A DNA stretch of 64,000 nucleotides from NCBI GenBank assembly GCA_910588095.1, contig CAJUQH010000001.1, forward strand, positions 124,001 to 188,000, given 5' to 3'. This document shows positions 1 to 8,240 of the stretch, piece by piece. Origin of the DNA: an uncultured Eggerthellaceae bacterium (GTDB lineage Bacteria; Actinomycetota; Coriobacteriia; Coriobacteriales; Eggerthellaceae). A program made the position numbers and the translations under genes. Every line of letters starts with the position of its first letter. Within the stretch, counting starts at the first letter, position 1. The notes beneath the pieces are model-generated. The model saw nothing but the letters and a program-made list of their open reading frames with translations. It had not been told where the DNA came from and made no database searches.

Positions 1-236
1 TGGTGGAGAACATGGCGTTCTTCCAATGCGACGACTGCGGCAAGAAGCATTACATCTTCGGCGAGCCGCAGGGCGCGGCCGTGGCAGAGCGCTACGGCAT
101 CGACGCGGTGGCCACGCTGCCCATGGACCCGGCGCTGGCGCGTTTGGTGGACGCGGGCAAGGTGGAGGAATACGACGTGGAAGGCGCGTTAGACCCGGTC
201 ATCGTGCAGATTGAGAAGCTTGCGAAGGTTAGCTAA
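1..236 (+). CDS. C-terminal end of Mrp/NBP35-type P-loop ATPase (Fe-S carrier), truncated by window edge
   Basis: The open frame enters from the left edge and ends at TAA 234-236, leaving about 77 residues. They contain VENMAFFQCDDCGKKHYIFG, which matches the C-terminal region of Mrp/ApbC proteins, where the Val-Glu-Asn-Met segment precedes the CxxC pair used to bridge a transferable Fe-S cluster between subunits. The Walker A motif would lie upstream, outside the window, so the ATPase half is inferred from the family. The apparent GTG at position 3 is an internal codon, not a real start. The family loads Fe-S clusters onto apoproteins in the cytosol. Confidence 0.8.
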   Translation, partial: VENMAFFQCDDCGKKHYIFGEPQGAAVAERYGIDAVATLPMDPALARLVDAGKVEEYDVEGALDPVIVQIEKLAKVS

Positions 237-242
237 AAAAGG

Positions 243-271
243 TTTACGTGGTCTGGGATTTATCGTAAACT
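243..271 (+). promoter_or_regulatory. Candidate promoter within an inverted repeat
   Basis: TTTACG (243-248) and TAAACT (266-271) are 17 bp apart, and the arms GTTTACG/CGTAAAC form a perfect 7-bp inverted repeat at 242-248 and 264-270. The next gene starts at 311. The boxes are only fair matches to consensus, so an operator is as likely as a promoter. Confidence 0.4.
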
Positions 272-310
272 ACAGCTAATTGTCCGCCGAACGAGAAAGC
301 GAATCACAAC

Positions 311-937
311 ATGGCAGGCACGAACCAGTTTCCTCAGCAGCCTACGGGCATGCCCCCCATGGGCCAGCCTTCTATGGGTCCCAGCGGCATGCCGCCTATG
401 GGTCGTCCCGGCGCACCGGTCCCCGGTCAGCCGGAGGACAAGAAGAAAAAGAAGAAGCCGCTCATCATAATCATCATCATCCTGCTGGCGCTCATCCTGG
501 GCATCGGCTTGTGGTGGGTGCTGTTCGCCAGCGGCAACTGGTTCGATTCCAACGCGAAGTCGGGCCAGGCTCCCTACAAGACCAACGAGGAGATTCAGGC
601 CGAGCTCAACCGCCAGGTCGAGGAGGGCATGTTCAACATCTCCATCGCCAGCGTGGTGGAGTTCGCTGACGGCGCGAGCCCCGGCACGGCCTACATCGAG
701 AACATCCCGGGCAACCGCTATGACATGATGGTGGAGATCACCCTTGATGACAGCGGCGAGACGGTGTTCCAGTCTGGCGCACTGGCCCCCGACAGCTACC
801 TTGACGACATCACCCTGAGCAAGGACCTGGACGCGGGCACCTATCCGGCCACGGCCACCTTCACCGCTTACGACACCGAGAGCCATGAGGCGGTCGGCAA
901 GGCAGCGGCAAAGGTTTCGCTGGTCATCCGCAACTAG
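311..937 (+). CDS. Proline/methionine/glycine-rich single-pass membrane protein (paralogue of 32802-33458)
   Basis: The 208-aa product has an N-terminus rich in Pro, Met, Gly and Gln (about 1-44), a lysine run (46-52), one hydrophobic helix (about 53-73), and an outer domain with EEGMFNISIAS and ENIPGNRYDMMVEITLDDSG. The basic stretch before the helix suggests the N-terminus is cytosolic and the C-terminal domain outside. A second gene at 32802-33458 has the same plan and the same EEGMFNI, ENIPGNRY and DLPAGTY-like segments. I recognise no enzyme or named domain; a role in the envelope is inferred. A strong terminator follows directly, so it is probably transcribed alone. Confidence 0.8.
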   Translation: MAGTNQFPQQPTGMPPMGQPSMGPSGMPPMGRPGAPVPGQPEDKKKKKKPLIIIIIILLALILGIGLWWVLFASGNWFDSNAKSGQAPYKTNEEIQAELNRQVEEGMFNISIASVVEFADGASPGTAYIENIPGNRYDMMVEITLDDSGETVFQSGALAPDSYLDDITLSKDLDAGTYPATATFTAYDTESHEAVGKAAAKVSLVIRN

Positions 938-959
938 CACCGCACGCTAAAGCGCTTCG

Positions 960-999
960 AGCTGCGGGAGCCCATCAGGGTTCCCGCAGCTTTCTTTTT
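960..999 (+). terminator. Rho-independent terminator
   Basis: A perfect 10-bp stem, AGCTGCGGGA (960-969) with TCCCGCAGCT (982-991), is followed by TTTCTTTTT. It ends the 311-937 transcript and sits just before the convergent acetyltransferase gene. Confidence 0.9.
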
Positions 1000-1011
1000 G
1001 GGGCGTTTTGG

Positions 1012-1704
1012 TTAGAAGGGCATCTGCGGCAGATGCTTCATCACGTCGGCCGACGCAGCGCTGATCTGCACGGTGGTGGTCGTGTTTGGCGCGCCTTCTG
1101 GGACGGCAGGCGCTTGTGAAGGTGCTTCTGCCGGTTGGGGCGCAGGTGCGGCTTCTTCCGGAGCAGGCTCTGAGGCAGCGGGCTGCCCTGTCGGGTTGGC
1201 GCCAGCAGCCGCTACGGCGGGGGCGGCTTGCTCGCGCAGCGGCTTCTCCATGACCTCCCAAGCTAAGGTGGCTAGCAGCAGCCCATACTTGTCCTCGATG
1301 TCGAAGAACTCGTGCGAGCGCGTGCGGTAGCCGCGGTTCTGATAGAAGCGCCCCGCTGGCAGCGACGAATCCAGGATGGCGGTCGGGTGCACGCGGCCCA
1401 CCACCTTCTCGAGCTGGGCGAGCAGGCGGGTGCCGTAGCCCTTCTGCTGGTGCTCGGGTGCTACGAACACGCGCAGCAGCCGGTTGCCGTCGATGGTGCC
1501 GGTGCCCACGGGCATGCCGTTCGCTTCGAGCAGGCGCACGCGACCGGCCGTGATGTCAGCCAGGATATGCTCGCAGCTATGGTGCTCGGCAAACCAATCC
1601 ACGGCGGCCTGCGGGTAGAAGTAGGGGTAGATGGCGCGGATGGCCGCTTGGCTTATGGTGAACACGGTGCCCAGGTCGGGTAGCTCTGCTTTGCGGTATT
1701 CCAC
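1012..1704 (-). CDS. GNAT-family N-acetyltransferase with Pro/Ala-rich C-terminal tail
   Basis: Residues 1-150 are a GNAT fold: a central strand (LLRVFVAPEH) followed by the acetyl-CoA loop QQKGYGTRLL at about 86-95, then FYQNRGYR near 120-127, typical of motif B. The substrate is not evident. From about 155 the protein continues as an Ala/Pro/Glu-rich tail of 75 residues ending in MKHLPQMPF, which is unusual for a stand-alone GNAT enzyme and may be a flexible linker or docking tail. I chose the GTG at 1702-1704 because GGAAAGGAAG lies just upstream and the GNAT fold begins there. A start 11 codons earlier, at 1737, is possible. Confidence 0.8.
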   Translation of the reverse strand: MEYRKAELPDLGTVFTISQAAIRAIYPYFYPQAAVDWFAEHHSCEHILADITAGRVRLLEANGMPVGTGTIDGNRLLRVFVAPEHQQKGYGTRLLAQLEKVVGRVHPTAILDSSLPAGRFYQNRGYRTRSHEFFDIEDKYGLLLATLAWEVMEKPLREQAAPAVAAAGANPTGQPAASEPAPEEAAPAPQPAEAPSQAPAVPEGAPNTTTTVQISAASADVMKHLPQMPF

Positions 1705-1763
1705 GGTCTTCCTTTCCGTCCCAGCGCAGCGCCCCATGAAGCGGTGCGCCAGCGTTGCTCGTG

Positions 1764-3602
1764 CTACTCGGGCAGCTCAGCTTCGCTCATGAGCTCATCG
1801 TCGCAGTAGGCGCCGGTCTGGCGTCCCCATAGGCGCGCATAGTCGCCGCCCTTCGCCACCAGCTCGGCGTGAGGGCCGTCTTCCACCACCTGGCCATGCG
1901 ACAGCACCACGATGCGGTCGAGGCTGGCCACGGTGGAGAGCCGGTGCGCCACCACGATGGCGGTGCGCCCTTCCATCAGGCGGCCGAGCGCTTCCTGCAC
2001 CGCAGCCTCGCTTTCGGAGTCCAGCGCGCTCGTGGCCTCGTCCAGCACCAGTATGGGCGCATCGGCCAGCATAGCACGGGCGATGGCGATGCGCTGCCGT
2101 TGCCCGCCGGATAGCTTCACGCCGCGTTCGCCCGTGATGGTGTCGAAGCCCTGGGGCAGCGCCTCGATGAAGCCCAGCGCGTTGGCCTGGCGCGCGGCTT
2201 CGCGTATCTCGGCCAAGGTGGCATCGGGCTTGCCGTAGGCTATGTTCTCGGCGATGGAACGGTGGAACAACAGCGCTTCCTGGGGCACGTAGGCTATCTG
2301 GCGTCGCAGGCTTTGCTGGGTTATGTCGGCCACGTTCTGCCCGTCCACCAAGATGCGCCCTTGCTGGATGTCGGCCAGCCGGAGCAGCAGCTTGGTGAGC
2401 GTGGTCTTGCCCGCGCCGCTGATGCCCACAAGCCCGATGCGCTGCCCAGCGGGAATGTGCAGGTTGAAATCGTCGAACACCTGGGTACGCGCGTTGCCGT
2501 CGGTGTACCAGAAGCCGATGTTCTGAAAATCGATGTCGCCCAGCTCCACCACGAGCGGCCGTGCGTCGGGCGCATCGGCCACCAAGCGCGGCTCATCGAG
2601 CACCGCAGTCATGCCGCTGGCATCGCCGAATGCCTGGTTGATGCGCTGCAATCCGGTATTGATGAAGTTGAACTGGTTGGTCACCGTGTAGGTGTAGGTG
2701 AACATGATGATGACCGTGCCCGGCGTGATGCCGAACCAGGCGTTGCCGCCGGCGATGAACACCGTCACCACGCTCATGATGACCAATGTGATGCACGCGG
2801 TGACGATGCCGCGGGTCAGCGATGCCTTCATGCGCTTCGAGTCGCGCGCCACCACTTCGCGGTTCGCTTGGTCGAACAGCGTGCGCTCGTGATCTTCCCG
2901 GCCATAGGTCTTCACAGCCAGGATGTTGGTCACGGCGTCGGAGAGCTCGCCCGACAGCTGGTTCTGCGCCCCGGCCGCCTTCTCGTTCAGGTGCAGGATG
3001 CGCTTGTACATGATGTAGCTCACCGTAGCGTACACGGCTAGCAGCGCCATGAGCACGGCGGCGTACACGGGCACCACCGGCACCAGCAGCACGCAGGTGA
3101 ACGTGATGGAGCACAGCACCGGCAAGAAGGGAAAGGTGATGGTCTGCAGCAGCAAGGTGTACCCGCTCATGAACTTGGCAGTCTGGCTGACCAGCGTGCC
3201 GCCGAAGCGATTGGAGTGGAAGGTCATCGATTGGTTGGACAGCGCGTCGAAGGCCATGGTGGCCAGGTCGTAGTTGACGGCTATCTGGAGCTTCCAGCTG
3301 GTGTAGTCCTGCAGCTTGCTGCACGCTTGCCCTGCCAGGTTGATGCCGATGAGCGCCACGATGTAGGGGCCGAACACGTCGAACACCGCTTCGGACGGCA
3401 CCGGGTCGGCGCTGATGCGGTCGACTATGAGGCTCATGACGTACGGGTTGCCGTAGGTGAGGAAGCCGCAGAAGCCGATCGTGGCCGCTATGAGCGTGAC
3501 GAACAGCCCAAGGTGGTTGCGCGTGGCCTGCCAGTAATAGTGCAGCGTGCGCAGCGTGGTAGGCGGCCGCTCGGCTTTCGGTTGGTCGGTAGGTTGGGGC
3601 AC
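1764..3602 (-). CDS. ABC exporter, fused permease-ATPase half-transporter
   Basis: The 612-aa protein has a type-I exporter membrane domain (about 30-335, several helices starting with LGLFVTLIAATIGFCGF), then a nucleotide-binding domain: Walker A GISGAGKTT near 395, Q-loop IAYVPQEALLF, signature LSGGQRQR near 497, Walker B and catalytic Glu in ILVLDEATSALD near 519, and the H-loop in VAHRLST. It has the length of a half-transporter that would act as a homodimer or with another half. The cargo cannot be read from sequence; lipid, peptide or drug are all possible. The downstream pyridoxal-kinase gene on the other side is transcribed in the same direction and separated by only 13 bp. Confidence 0.92.
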   Translation of the reverse strand: MPQPTDQPKAERPPTTLRTLHYYWQATRNHLGLFVTLIAATIGFCGFLTYGNPYVMSLIVDRISADPVPSEAVFDVFGPYIVALIGINLAGQACSKLQDYTSWKLQIAVNYDLATMAFDALSNQSMTFHSNRFGGTLVSQTAKFMSGYTLLLQTITFPFLPVLCSITFTCVLLVPVVPVYAAVLMALLAVYATVSYIMYKRILHLNEKAAGAQNQLSGELSDAVTNILAVKTYGREDHERTLFDQANREVVARDSKRMKASLTRGIVTACITLVIMSVVTVFIAGGNAWFGITPGTVIIMFTYTYTVTNQFNFINTGLQRINQAFGDASGMTAVLDEPRLVADAPDARPLVVELGDIDFQNIGFWYTDGNARTQVFDDFNLHIPAGQRIGLVGISGAGKTTLTKLLLRLADIQQGRILVDGQNVADITQQSLRRQIAYVPQEALLFHRSIAENIAYGKPDATLAEIREAARQANALGFIEALPQGFDTITGERGVKLSGGQRQRIAIARAMLADAPILVLDEATSALDSESEAAVQEALGRLMEGRTAIVVAHRLSTVASLDRIVVLSHGQVVEDGPHAELVAKGGDYARLWGRQTGAYCDDELMSEAELPE

Positions 3603-3615
3603 AAAGGCTCCTTCT

Positions 3616-4473
3616 CTAACCGAGCAGCGCGCACACGTTGCCCAGCAGGGGCTCGAAGCTCACTCCGCGGGCTTCGAAATCGGGTTGCTTGGCCGAAACC
3701 ACCATGGCGTCTGCGGTGAAGTCGGCAGCGAAGCGCGTGGCGACGGCCAGGTCGTGACCGGTCATCACCGATGCCAGCAGCGCGCTGGCGAACAGGTCGC
3801 CGGTGCCGTGCAGCATGTAGGGCAGCTTGGCGTTCGTCGTCTCGGTGAAGCCGACGGCATCGCCCCACACATAGTTGTGGATGAGGCCATCGCCATGCTC
3901 GATGCCCTTCAGCACCACGTTCTTCGCGCCGCGCTCGCGCAGCTCGCCCATCATGGCCTGCGCATCGGCTTGGCTCACGTCGGCGCCGGGCCATTCCCGA
4001 CCGAGGATGATGGAGGCTTCGGTAAGGTTGGGAGTCAGGATGTCGGCCCCGTTGGCCAAGCCGGCCATGGCCTCGACGAGCTCGGGGGTGTAGGTGGGGT
4101 AGACCTTGCCGTGGTCGGCCATCACCGGGTCGACCACGCGCAGCGCGTCAGGGTAGGTTTCCCACACGTTGCGGATGACGTCCACCTGCTCGGGGGCGCC
4201 GAGGAAGCCCGAATAGACCGCGTCGATGTCCACGCCGATGCCTCGCCAGGCGTTGAGGTAGTCGTCCAGTATGTCGGTGGTGTCATGCATGTACCAACCG
4301 GGGAAGGCGGTGTGGCTCGAGAAGAGGCCGGTGGGCACGGGGCACACGTCGCACCCGGCAGCCGACAGCATGGGTATGGCCACGCCGAGGGAGCACTTCC
4401 CGTAGCCGCAGAGGTCGTGGATGGCGGCTATGCGGGGTATGTAGGCGTCGTGGCGTTCGTAGAGGGGGGTCAT
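3616..4473 (-). CDS. pdxY: Pyridoxal/pyridoxamine kinase (PdxY-like, ribokinase superfamily)
   Basis: The 285-aa protein begins with RIAAIHDLCGYGKCSLGVAIPMLSAAG, the substrate and nucleotide region typical of pyridoxamine kinases of Gram-positive gut bacteria. Further marks are DPVMADHGKVY, TPNLTEASILLG-like TPNLTEASIILG, and the C-terminal LHGTGDLFASALLA, where the catalytic Asp of the GxGD signature lies. The family phosphorylates pyridoxal, pyridoxine or pyridoxamine with ATP in the salvage route to pyridoxal phosphate. It is the first gene of a probable two-gene transcript with the ABC exporter, 13 bp away. Confidence 0.88.
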   Translation of the reverse strand: MTPLYERHDAYIPRIAAIHDLCGYGKCSLGVAIPMLSAAGCDVCPVPTGLFSSHTAFPGWYMHDTTDILDDYLNAWRGIGVDIDAVYSGFLGAPEQVDVIRNVWETYPDALRVVDPVMADHGKVYPTYTPELVEAMAGLANGADILTPNLTEASIILGREWPGADVSQADAQAMMGELRERGAKNVVLKGIEHGDGLIHNYVWGDAVGFTETTNAKLPYMLHGTGDLFASALLASVMTGHDLAVATRFAADFTADAMVVSAKQPDFEARGVSFEPLLGNVCALLG

Positions 4474-4716
4474 GGTGGGGCTCCGTTCGTCAAGGTTGAG
4501 GAAGCGCCCGGGGGCGCGCGGTTCTCAAAGACGATTCTAGACCTTTGGCCGTGGCGAGAGGTTGCCGTTGGATAAAAACCGCAACTTCCTCTGCGGTTCG
4601 TGCCCTTGGCCGCGTAGCACAAGGAACCGCCCCCTGCGCTCTTCTGCACTGCCTGCCCTGTGCTGCCGGTTGCCGCCGTCGTCGAAAGCCATCGTCTATA
4701 CTGGGAACCGTTAAGC

Positions 4717-5757
4717 ATGTCCATCTTCGAAGCGGGGTCTTTCTTGAAAATCTTGGCAGCAGCCCTTTTTGGCGGAACCGTATCTTCGCGATCCGTCGCC
4801 GAGGTAGAAGAATCCACGTTCGTCACGGTCAAGAGCCCTCTGCGGCAATACACATCTTACGCATGGCGGATCGTCCTTTCGGCTGTTATAGCAACAGGGG
4901 GCATTGCGGTGAGCTCGCCTGCGGTCATCATCGGCGCCATGCTGGTCGCCCCGCTGATGTCGCCCATGCTCGGAACCACGTTTGCCTTGGCGTCTTCGAA
5001 CTGGCGGGGCATCGTGCGCACGCTCCTCGTCACCCTTCTGGGCTCCCTCGCCTGCATCATCGTGGCCATGCTGGTGACCGCCATAATGCCCGTGAGCATA
5101 GACGTCGAAACGAACTCCGAGGTCCTCTCGCGCATAACGCCGCGCATAGCAGACCTCATCGTCGCGCTTGCCTCAGGCTTGATGGCAGCGATCGCGCTCG
5201 TGCGCGATGACATCCCTGACGCGCTTGCTGGCGTTGCCATAGCCGCAGCCCTCGTGCCGCCGCTCTGCGTCGTTGGCGTGTGCCTTTACTACCAGGACCT
5301 TTCGTCGTCGCTCGGTGCTCTGACCCTCTTCCTGGCCAACTACTTCGCCATCCAGGTCATGGGGCTTGTCGTGTTCTTCGAGTCGGACCTGAGAAGGAAG
5401 GCGAGGGATTCCCGAGAGGCCATCACCCGGCGGGCAAAGGTCGTGATGGCGGCCTGCATCCTCGTTGCGCTCGGCCTGGTGTGCATTCCCCTCGTGCATG
5501 CGAGCGCAGAGATCGTGCGCAATGACGAGCTGCGCCAGTCAGCTAGCAAAGCAGCCGACGATTGGCTCGCGGAAAGCGGGTTCAGGTTGAAGGCGATCGA
5601 TGTCGCCAACGGGGAGGTCTCCATCACGATCGCTGGCGATGGGGAGGTTCCTTCCGCCGAAGAGCTGCAAAGCGCCTTGGGGGACGATGAGCTGGGAGGC
5701 AAGAAGGTCCGCATCACCGTGCTGCGAGAGCTGACCATCGACAAAGCGCAAGCATAG
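4717..5757 (+). CDS. DUF389-family integral membrane protein
   Basis: From ATG 4717 the protein has 346 aa with several hydrophobic helices and the DUF389 core ATGGIAVSSPAVIIGAMLVAPLMSPMLGTT, here recognised by the segments GAMLVAPLMSP, GLMAAIALVRDDIPDALAGVAIAAALVPPL and ANYFAIQVMGL. The C-terminal 80 residues form a soluble domain (ITIAGDGEVPSAEELQSAL). The family function is unknown. An in-frame ATG 19 codons upstream (4660) exists but the peptide it would add lacks membrane or domain features. It is divergent from pdxY, with a 243-bp gap. Confidence 0.85.
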   Translation: MSIFEAGSFLKILAAALFGGTVSSRSVAEVEESTFVTVKSPLRQYTSYAWRIVLSAVIATGGIAVSSPAVIIGAMLVAPLMSPMLGTTFALASSNWRGIVRTLLVTLLGSLACIIVAMLVTAIMPVSIDVETNSEVLSRITPRIADLIVALASGLMAAIALVRDDIPDALAGVAIAAALVPPLCVVGVCLYYQDLSSSLGALTLFLANYFAIQVMGLVVFFESDLRRKARDSREAITRRAKVVMAACILVALGLVCIPLVHASAEIVRNDELRQSASKAADDWLAESGFRLKAIDVANGEVSITIAGDGEVPSAEELQSALGDDELGGKKVRITVLRELTIDKAQA

Positions 5758-5843
5758 GGGACAGGCTGACCCATTCGGCGCGCCCCCGTGCTGCGCCTCG
5801 TGCAGGCAAAGGGCAGGCGTGGTCAAGATTCCTGACTTTGGAT

Positions 5844-5887
5844 GTCCGTTTCGACTGAATTTCGTAGCTTTTTCAGTCGATTCGGAC
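5844..5887. terminator. Imperfect hairpin between DUF389 gene and DUF3800 remnant
   Basis: The arms 5844-5859 and 5872-5887 pair over 16 positions with two mismatches. There is no long T run on either side, so this may be a bidirectional terminator for the two convergent genes. Confidence 0.45.
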
Positions 5888-5892
5888 AGATT

Positions 5893-6185
5893 CTATCTCC
5901 TGTCGATGCCCTTTCGCCTTGCCTGCTTTAGCCAATTCTTCTTGAACGAGCCAATGCTGCCAAAGAACTTATCGTAAGTTCCTCATACGCACCATGACCG
6001 TTTAACAATGGTTCTGAGTGAAAAGGAATGTTAGGTAAATCAGCAGCGGTAAGCGACTGTTCATAAATGCTTATATCGCTTGCAATATCTTCATTCTGGT
6101 CATGAACAACAAGCGTTAGGATGAAATACTGGGCATGTGCGCTCTTGTCCCTGCTTTCATCTACGAAGATTGATAGTTCTGACAA
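5893..6185 (-). pseudogene. DUF3800 gene with internal deletion and frameshift
   Basis: Starting at TTG 6185 (with AGGGGG upstream) the frame reads MSELSIFVDESRD, the DUF3800 N-terminus, and FHSEPLLNGHGAYEELT. It then runs only 15 more residues to a stop at 5928. Shifting frame at about 5972, the DNA reads DKFFGSIGSFKKNWLKQARR and then KGIDRR to a TAG at 5893-5895, which resembles the extreme C-terminus of DUF3800 proteins. So the first 73 or so and last 26 or so codons appear joined, with the middle of a protein usually above 200 aa missing. The acidic DES motif is kept but the usual Gly after it is Arg. DUF3800 genes are often found on mobile elements. The product is probably non-functional. 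Confidence 0.75.
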
Positions 6186-6199
6186 GGCACACCCCCTAA

Positions 6200-6230
6200 T
6201 AAAAAAGATGCCGGGGGACTGCCCCCGGCG
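6200..6230 (-). terminator. Rho-independent terminator upstream of the DUF3800 remnant
   Basis: On the minus strand an 8-bp GCCGGGGG/CCCCCGGC stem with a 4-nt loop is followed by ATCTTTTTT. It would stop any transcript reading on from the tRNA gene. Confidence 0.8.
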
Positions 6231-6315
6231 CTTGGAGGTAGCTTATTCAGCCACCAGATAGTTTATATCATGCCTAGAGCGATTCAGCAACTGTTCGAAA
6301 CGACTCACCTTACGG

Positions 6316-6347
6316 ACAAAAAGAGGCCAGCCAAACGGCTGACCTCG
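6316..6347 (-). terminator. Terminator of the initiator tRNA gene
   Basis: On the minus strand GAGGTCAGCC, loop GTTT and GGCTGGCCTC form a 10-bp stem with one mismatch, followed by TTTTT. It begins 8 nt after the encoded CCA end of the tRNA. Confidence 0.85.
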
Positions 6348-6354
6348 TAACATT

Positions 6355-6431
6355 TGGTCGCGGGGGCTGGATTTGAACCAACGACCTCCGGGTTATGAGC
6401 CCGGCGAGCTACCAGACTGCTCCACCCCGCA
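6355..6431 (-). tRNA. Initiator tRNA-Met (anticodon CAT)
   Basis: The 77-nt gene encodes its own CCA (complement of 6355-6357). The anticodon loop is CTCATAA, flanked by the three consecutive G:C pairs (GGG/CCC) that mark initiator tRNA. The body matches the familiar bacterial initiator almost throughout. The first acceptor position reads U1 opposite G72 rather than the common C1/A72 mismatch, so the end pair is still weak, as initiators require. It is flanked by its own terminator. Confidence 0.95.
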
Positions 6432-6450
6432 CTGTATAGCGCCCTTCAAA

Positions 6451-6478
6451 GGCAAAGAGATATACTACTCTCTTTGCC
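6451..6478. repeat. Perfect 10-bp inverted repeat upstream of initiator tRNA
   Basis: GGCAAAGAGA (6451-6460) and TCTCTTTGCC (6469-6478) flank an 8-bp AT-rich spacer. It lies 20 bp upstream of the tRNA 5' end. It could be a terminator for the upstream XRE gene, an RNA-processing hairpin or an operator. Confidence 0.5.
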
Positions 6479-6609
6479 GCCGTAGCGCAACCCCTATTTC
6501 AAAACGGGCTGTCCTGGTGCGCCGTTAAGGGCTGCTCGCGCGCAGCCGGAGAGCGATGCTCCGCGCTGGCGTTTGCACAAGCCCCACCCCCGCGCCGCAG
6601 CAACGCCTC

Positions 6610-8016
6610 CTAGCTTGCGAGGGGCTGCACAGCCAGGTTCCCGCTGAGCATGGTCGCGTTGATGGCGTTGCTGCCAGCGCCATGGACCCAGGTGCCGTCC
6701 TGCAAGGCGTGGCTCTCGGGGAAGCCGCAGGTGAATGCCCCCGACATGCGCTCGACTTGAGCGGTGAAGCTCGCATCGGGCGGCAGCAGCAGGCTGAGGT
6801 TGCCGCTAGCTAGGTCGATATCGGTGCGTTGCGGGCAGGCGTCCTTGGAGGCGACGGTCGCTTGGCCGCTGGCCATGTTGACGTTGATGCGCTGCTCGAA
6901 GGAGCCTTCCAGGTTCGCGTTGCCGCTCGCCATGGAAAGGTCAAGGTGGCGGGCGCGTATGCCCGCACCCTTCAGCTGTCCAGAGGCCATGTCGATGGAC
7001 AGGTTCTCGCAGCTGATGGCGCCAATCTCATGGTAGCCCGATGCTGATGCGAGTCGTACGGTGCCTAGGGCGCGAGCAGTGCTCTCGGGCAGTTGCAGGG
7101 TCAGGTCCGTGCCCTGGACGCCCACGGAGCATCCCCAGAAGCCAAGGCTGTAGCTTGAGGAGATGACCAGCTTCGAGTCGATGAGCGCCCAGCGCATCTG
7201 GCGGCTTTCGGCTGGCGCTTTGCCGCGCGAGGTCTCTTCCAGCACTACCATGCCGCCGGCGTCGGCATCAGGGACCACCTTCACGGTCACGCTGCCGGCA
7301 AGCCAGCCTATTTCAAGGTCATGCACGTCGTCGGCTGCAACGCTGCCGTTGCCCCGGTTGGAAAGCTGGTCGTAGCTGGCCGAAAGCTGGTCTGCCAGGC
7401 CGGTGGCTGTGTGGGCGGCTATCGAGCAGCCAAGGCCGCACCCCGCTATGCTGCCGCAGAGCAGAAGGCATAGCAGCACGATGAGCGTCACCTTCAGCCA
7501 GGTGCGCTTCTTCTTCGGAGGCTGCGGCGCGGGCGACTGGGCGGTGCCCGGCACCGGGGGCGCTGGAGGCACGGGCGTCACAGGCGGCACAGAGGCGCTC
7601 GCAGAAGGGGCGCTCGGCTCAGACGCAGAAGCGGGCTGGGCCGCGCTGGCGCCAGCATTGGCTGAAGCAGTGCTCTCGTTCGTGCCACCGTTGGCAGCCT
7701 CGGCCAGCGCTTCCTCATCGCATTCTGGAACGGCGTCGGCCTCGGGCTCTTTCGCCATGCCGTCCTCGTGCCCTTGCGTCGCGTCAGCCACGGGCTCGCC
7801 AGCCGATGCGCTCTCGCTGCCGCGCACCAGCTCGTCGAGCGTCACCCCGTAGAGGTCGGCCAGTGCCGTAAGGTTCCCTATGTCGGGCGCCGATTCCGCG
7901 CGCTCCCATTTCGATACTGCCTGGCGGGATATGCCCAGCTCCTTCGCCAGGCTCTCCTGGCTCAACCCTTGAGCGCGGCGCAGCTCTATAAGGCGGTCGG
8001 CAAACTCGTAGCTCAT
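6610..8016 (-). CDS. XRE helix-turn-helix fused to membrane helix and DUF4097-like beta-repeat domain
   Basis: From ATG 8016 (GAGGGAG upstream) the protein has 468 aa. Residues 4-60 are a Cro/C1 HTH (LIELRRAQGLSQESLAKELG, ISRQAVSKWERAESAPD). An Ala/Ser/Pro-rich linker follows (75-165), then KKKR and a hydrophobic helix (about 173-193), then an outer domain with repeats SIDMASGQLKG, LSMASGNANLEG, VNMASGQATV and DLASGNLSLLLP. These are typical of DUF4097, a right-handed beta-helix-like fold also found in LiaF/G-type envelope-stress proteins. The layout suggests a membrane-tethered DNA-binding sensor that reads envelope state; this is inference. An alternative ATG at 8043, with GGAAAGG upstream, would add 9 residues. 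Confidence 0.85.
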   Translation of the reverse strand: MSYEFADRLIELRRAQGLSQESLAKELGISRQAVSKWERAESAPDIGNLTALADLYGVTLDELVRGSESASAGEPVADATQGHEDGMAKEPEADAVPECDEEALAEAANGGTNESTASANAGASAAQPASASEPSAPSASASVPPVTPVPPAPPVPGTAQSPAPQPPKKKRTWLKVTLIVLLCLLLCGSIAGCGLGCSIAAHTATGLADQLSASYDQLSNRGNGSVAADDVHDLEIGWLAGSVTVKVVPDADAGGMVVLEETSRGKAPAESRQMRWALIDSKLVISSSYSLGFWGCSVGVQGTDLTLQLPESTARALGTVRLASASGYHEIGAISCENLSIDMASGQLKGAGIRARHLDLSMASGNANLEGSFEQRINVNMASGQATVASKDACPQRTDIDLASGNLSLLLPPDASFTAQVERMSGAFTCGFPESHALQDGTWVHGAGSNAINATMLSGNLAVQPLAS

Positions 8017-8240
8017 GAAGCTCCCTCGCTTGTTCGTGGTCATCGGCTTGCCTTTCCGAGTATGGGGTAGCGCCTGCGGCGGTGTAAGCAACATTCGTGG
8101 TCATTTTGCCAAAGATGGGAGGCAACCGCCAGTTGCAAGGGAAAGAAAGGCCAGTTCCGCTACAAGAAGGCAAGGCCGGCTGCTGCGCTCGGCGTCAAAG
8201 CCGGCCATGTGCGAAAGCGAGGGAAGGCGGCAGGGCGACG

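Noticed and set aside
4474..4716. Possible small gene between pdxY and the DUF389 gene
   Set aside because: Only a weak minus-strand frame without a ribosome site; nothing convincing.
6355..6431. Integration site at the initiator tRNA
   Set aside because: No second copy of the tRNA 3' end and no integrase were found nearby.
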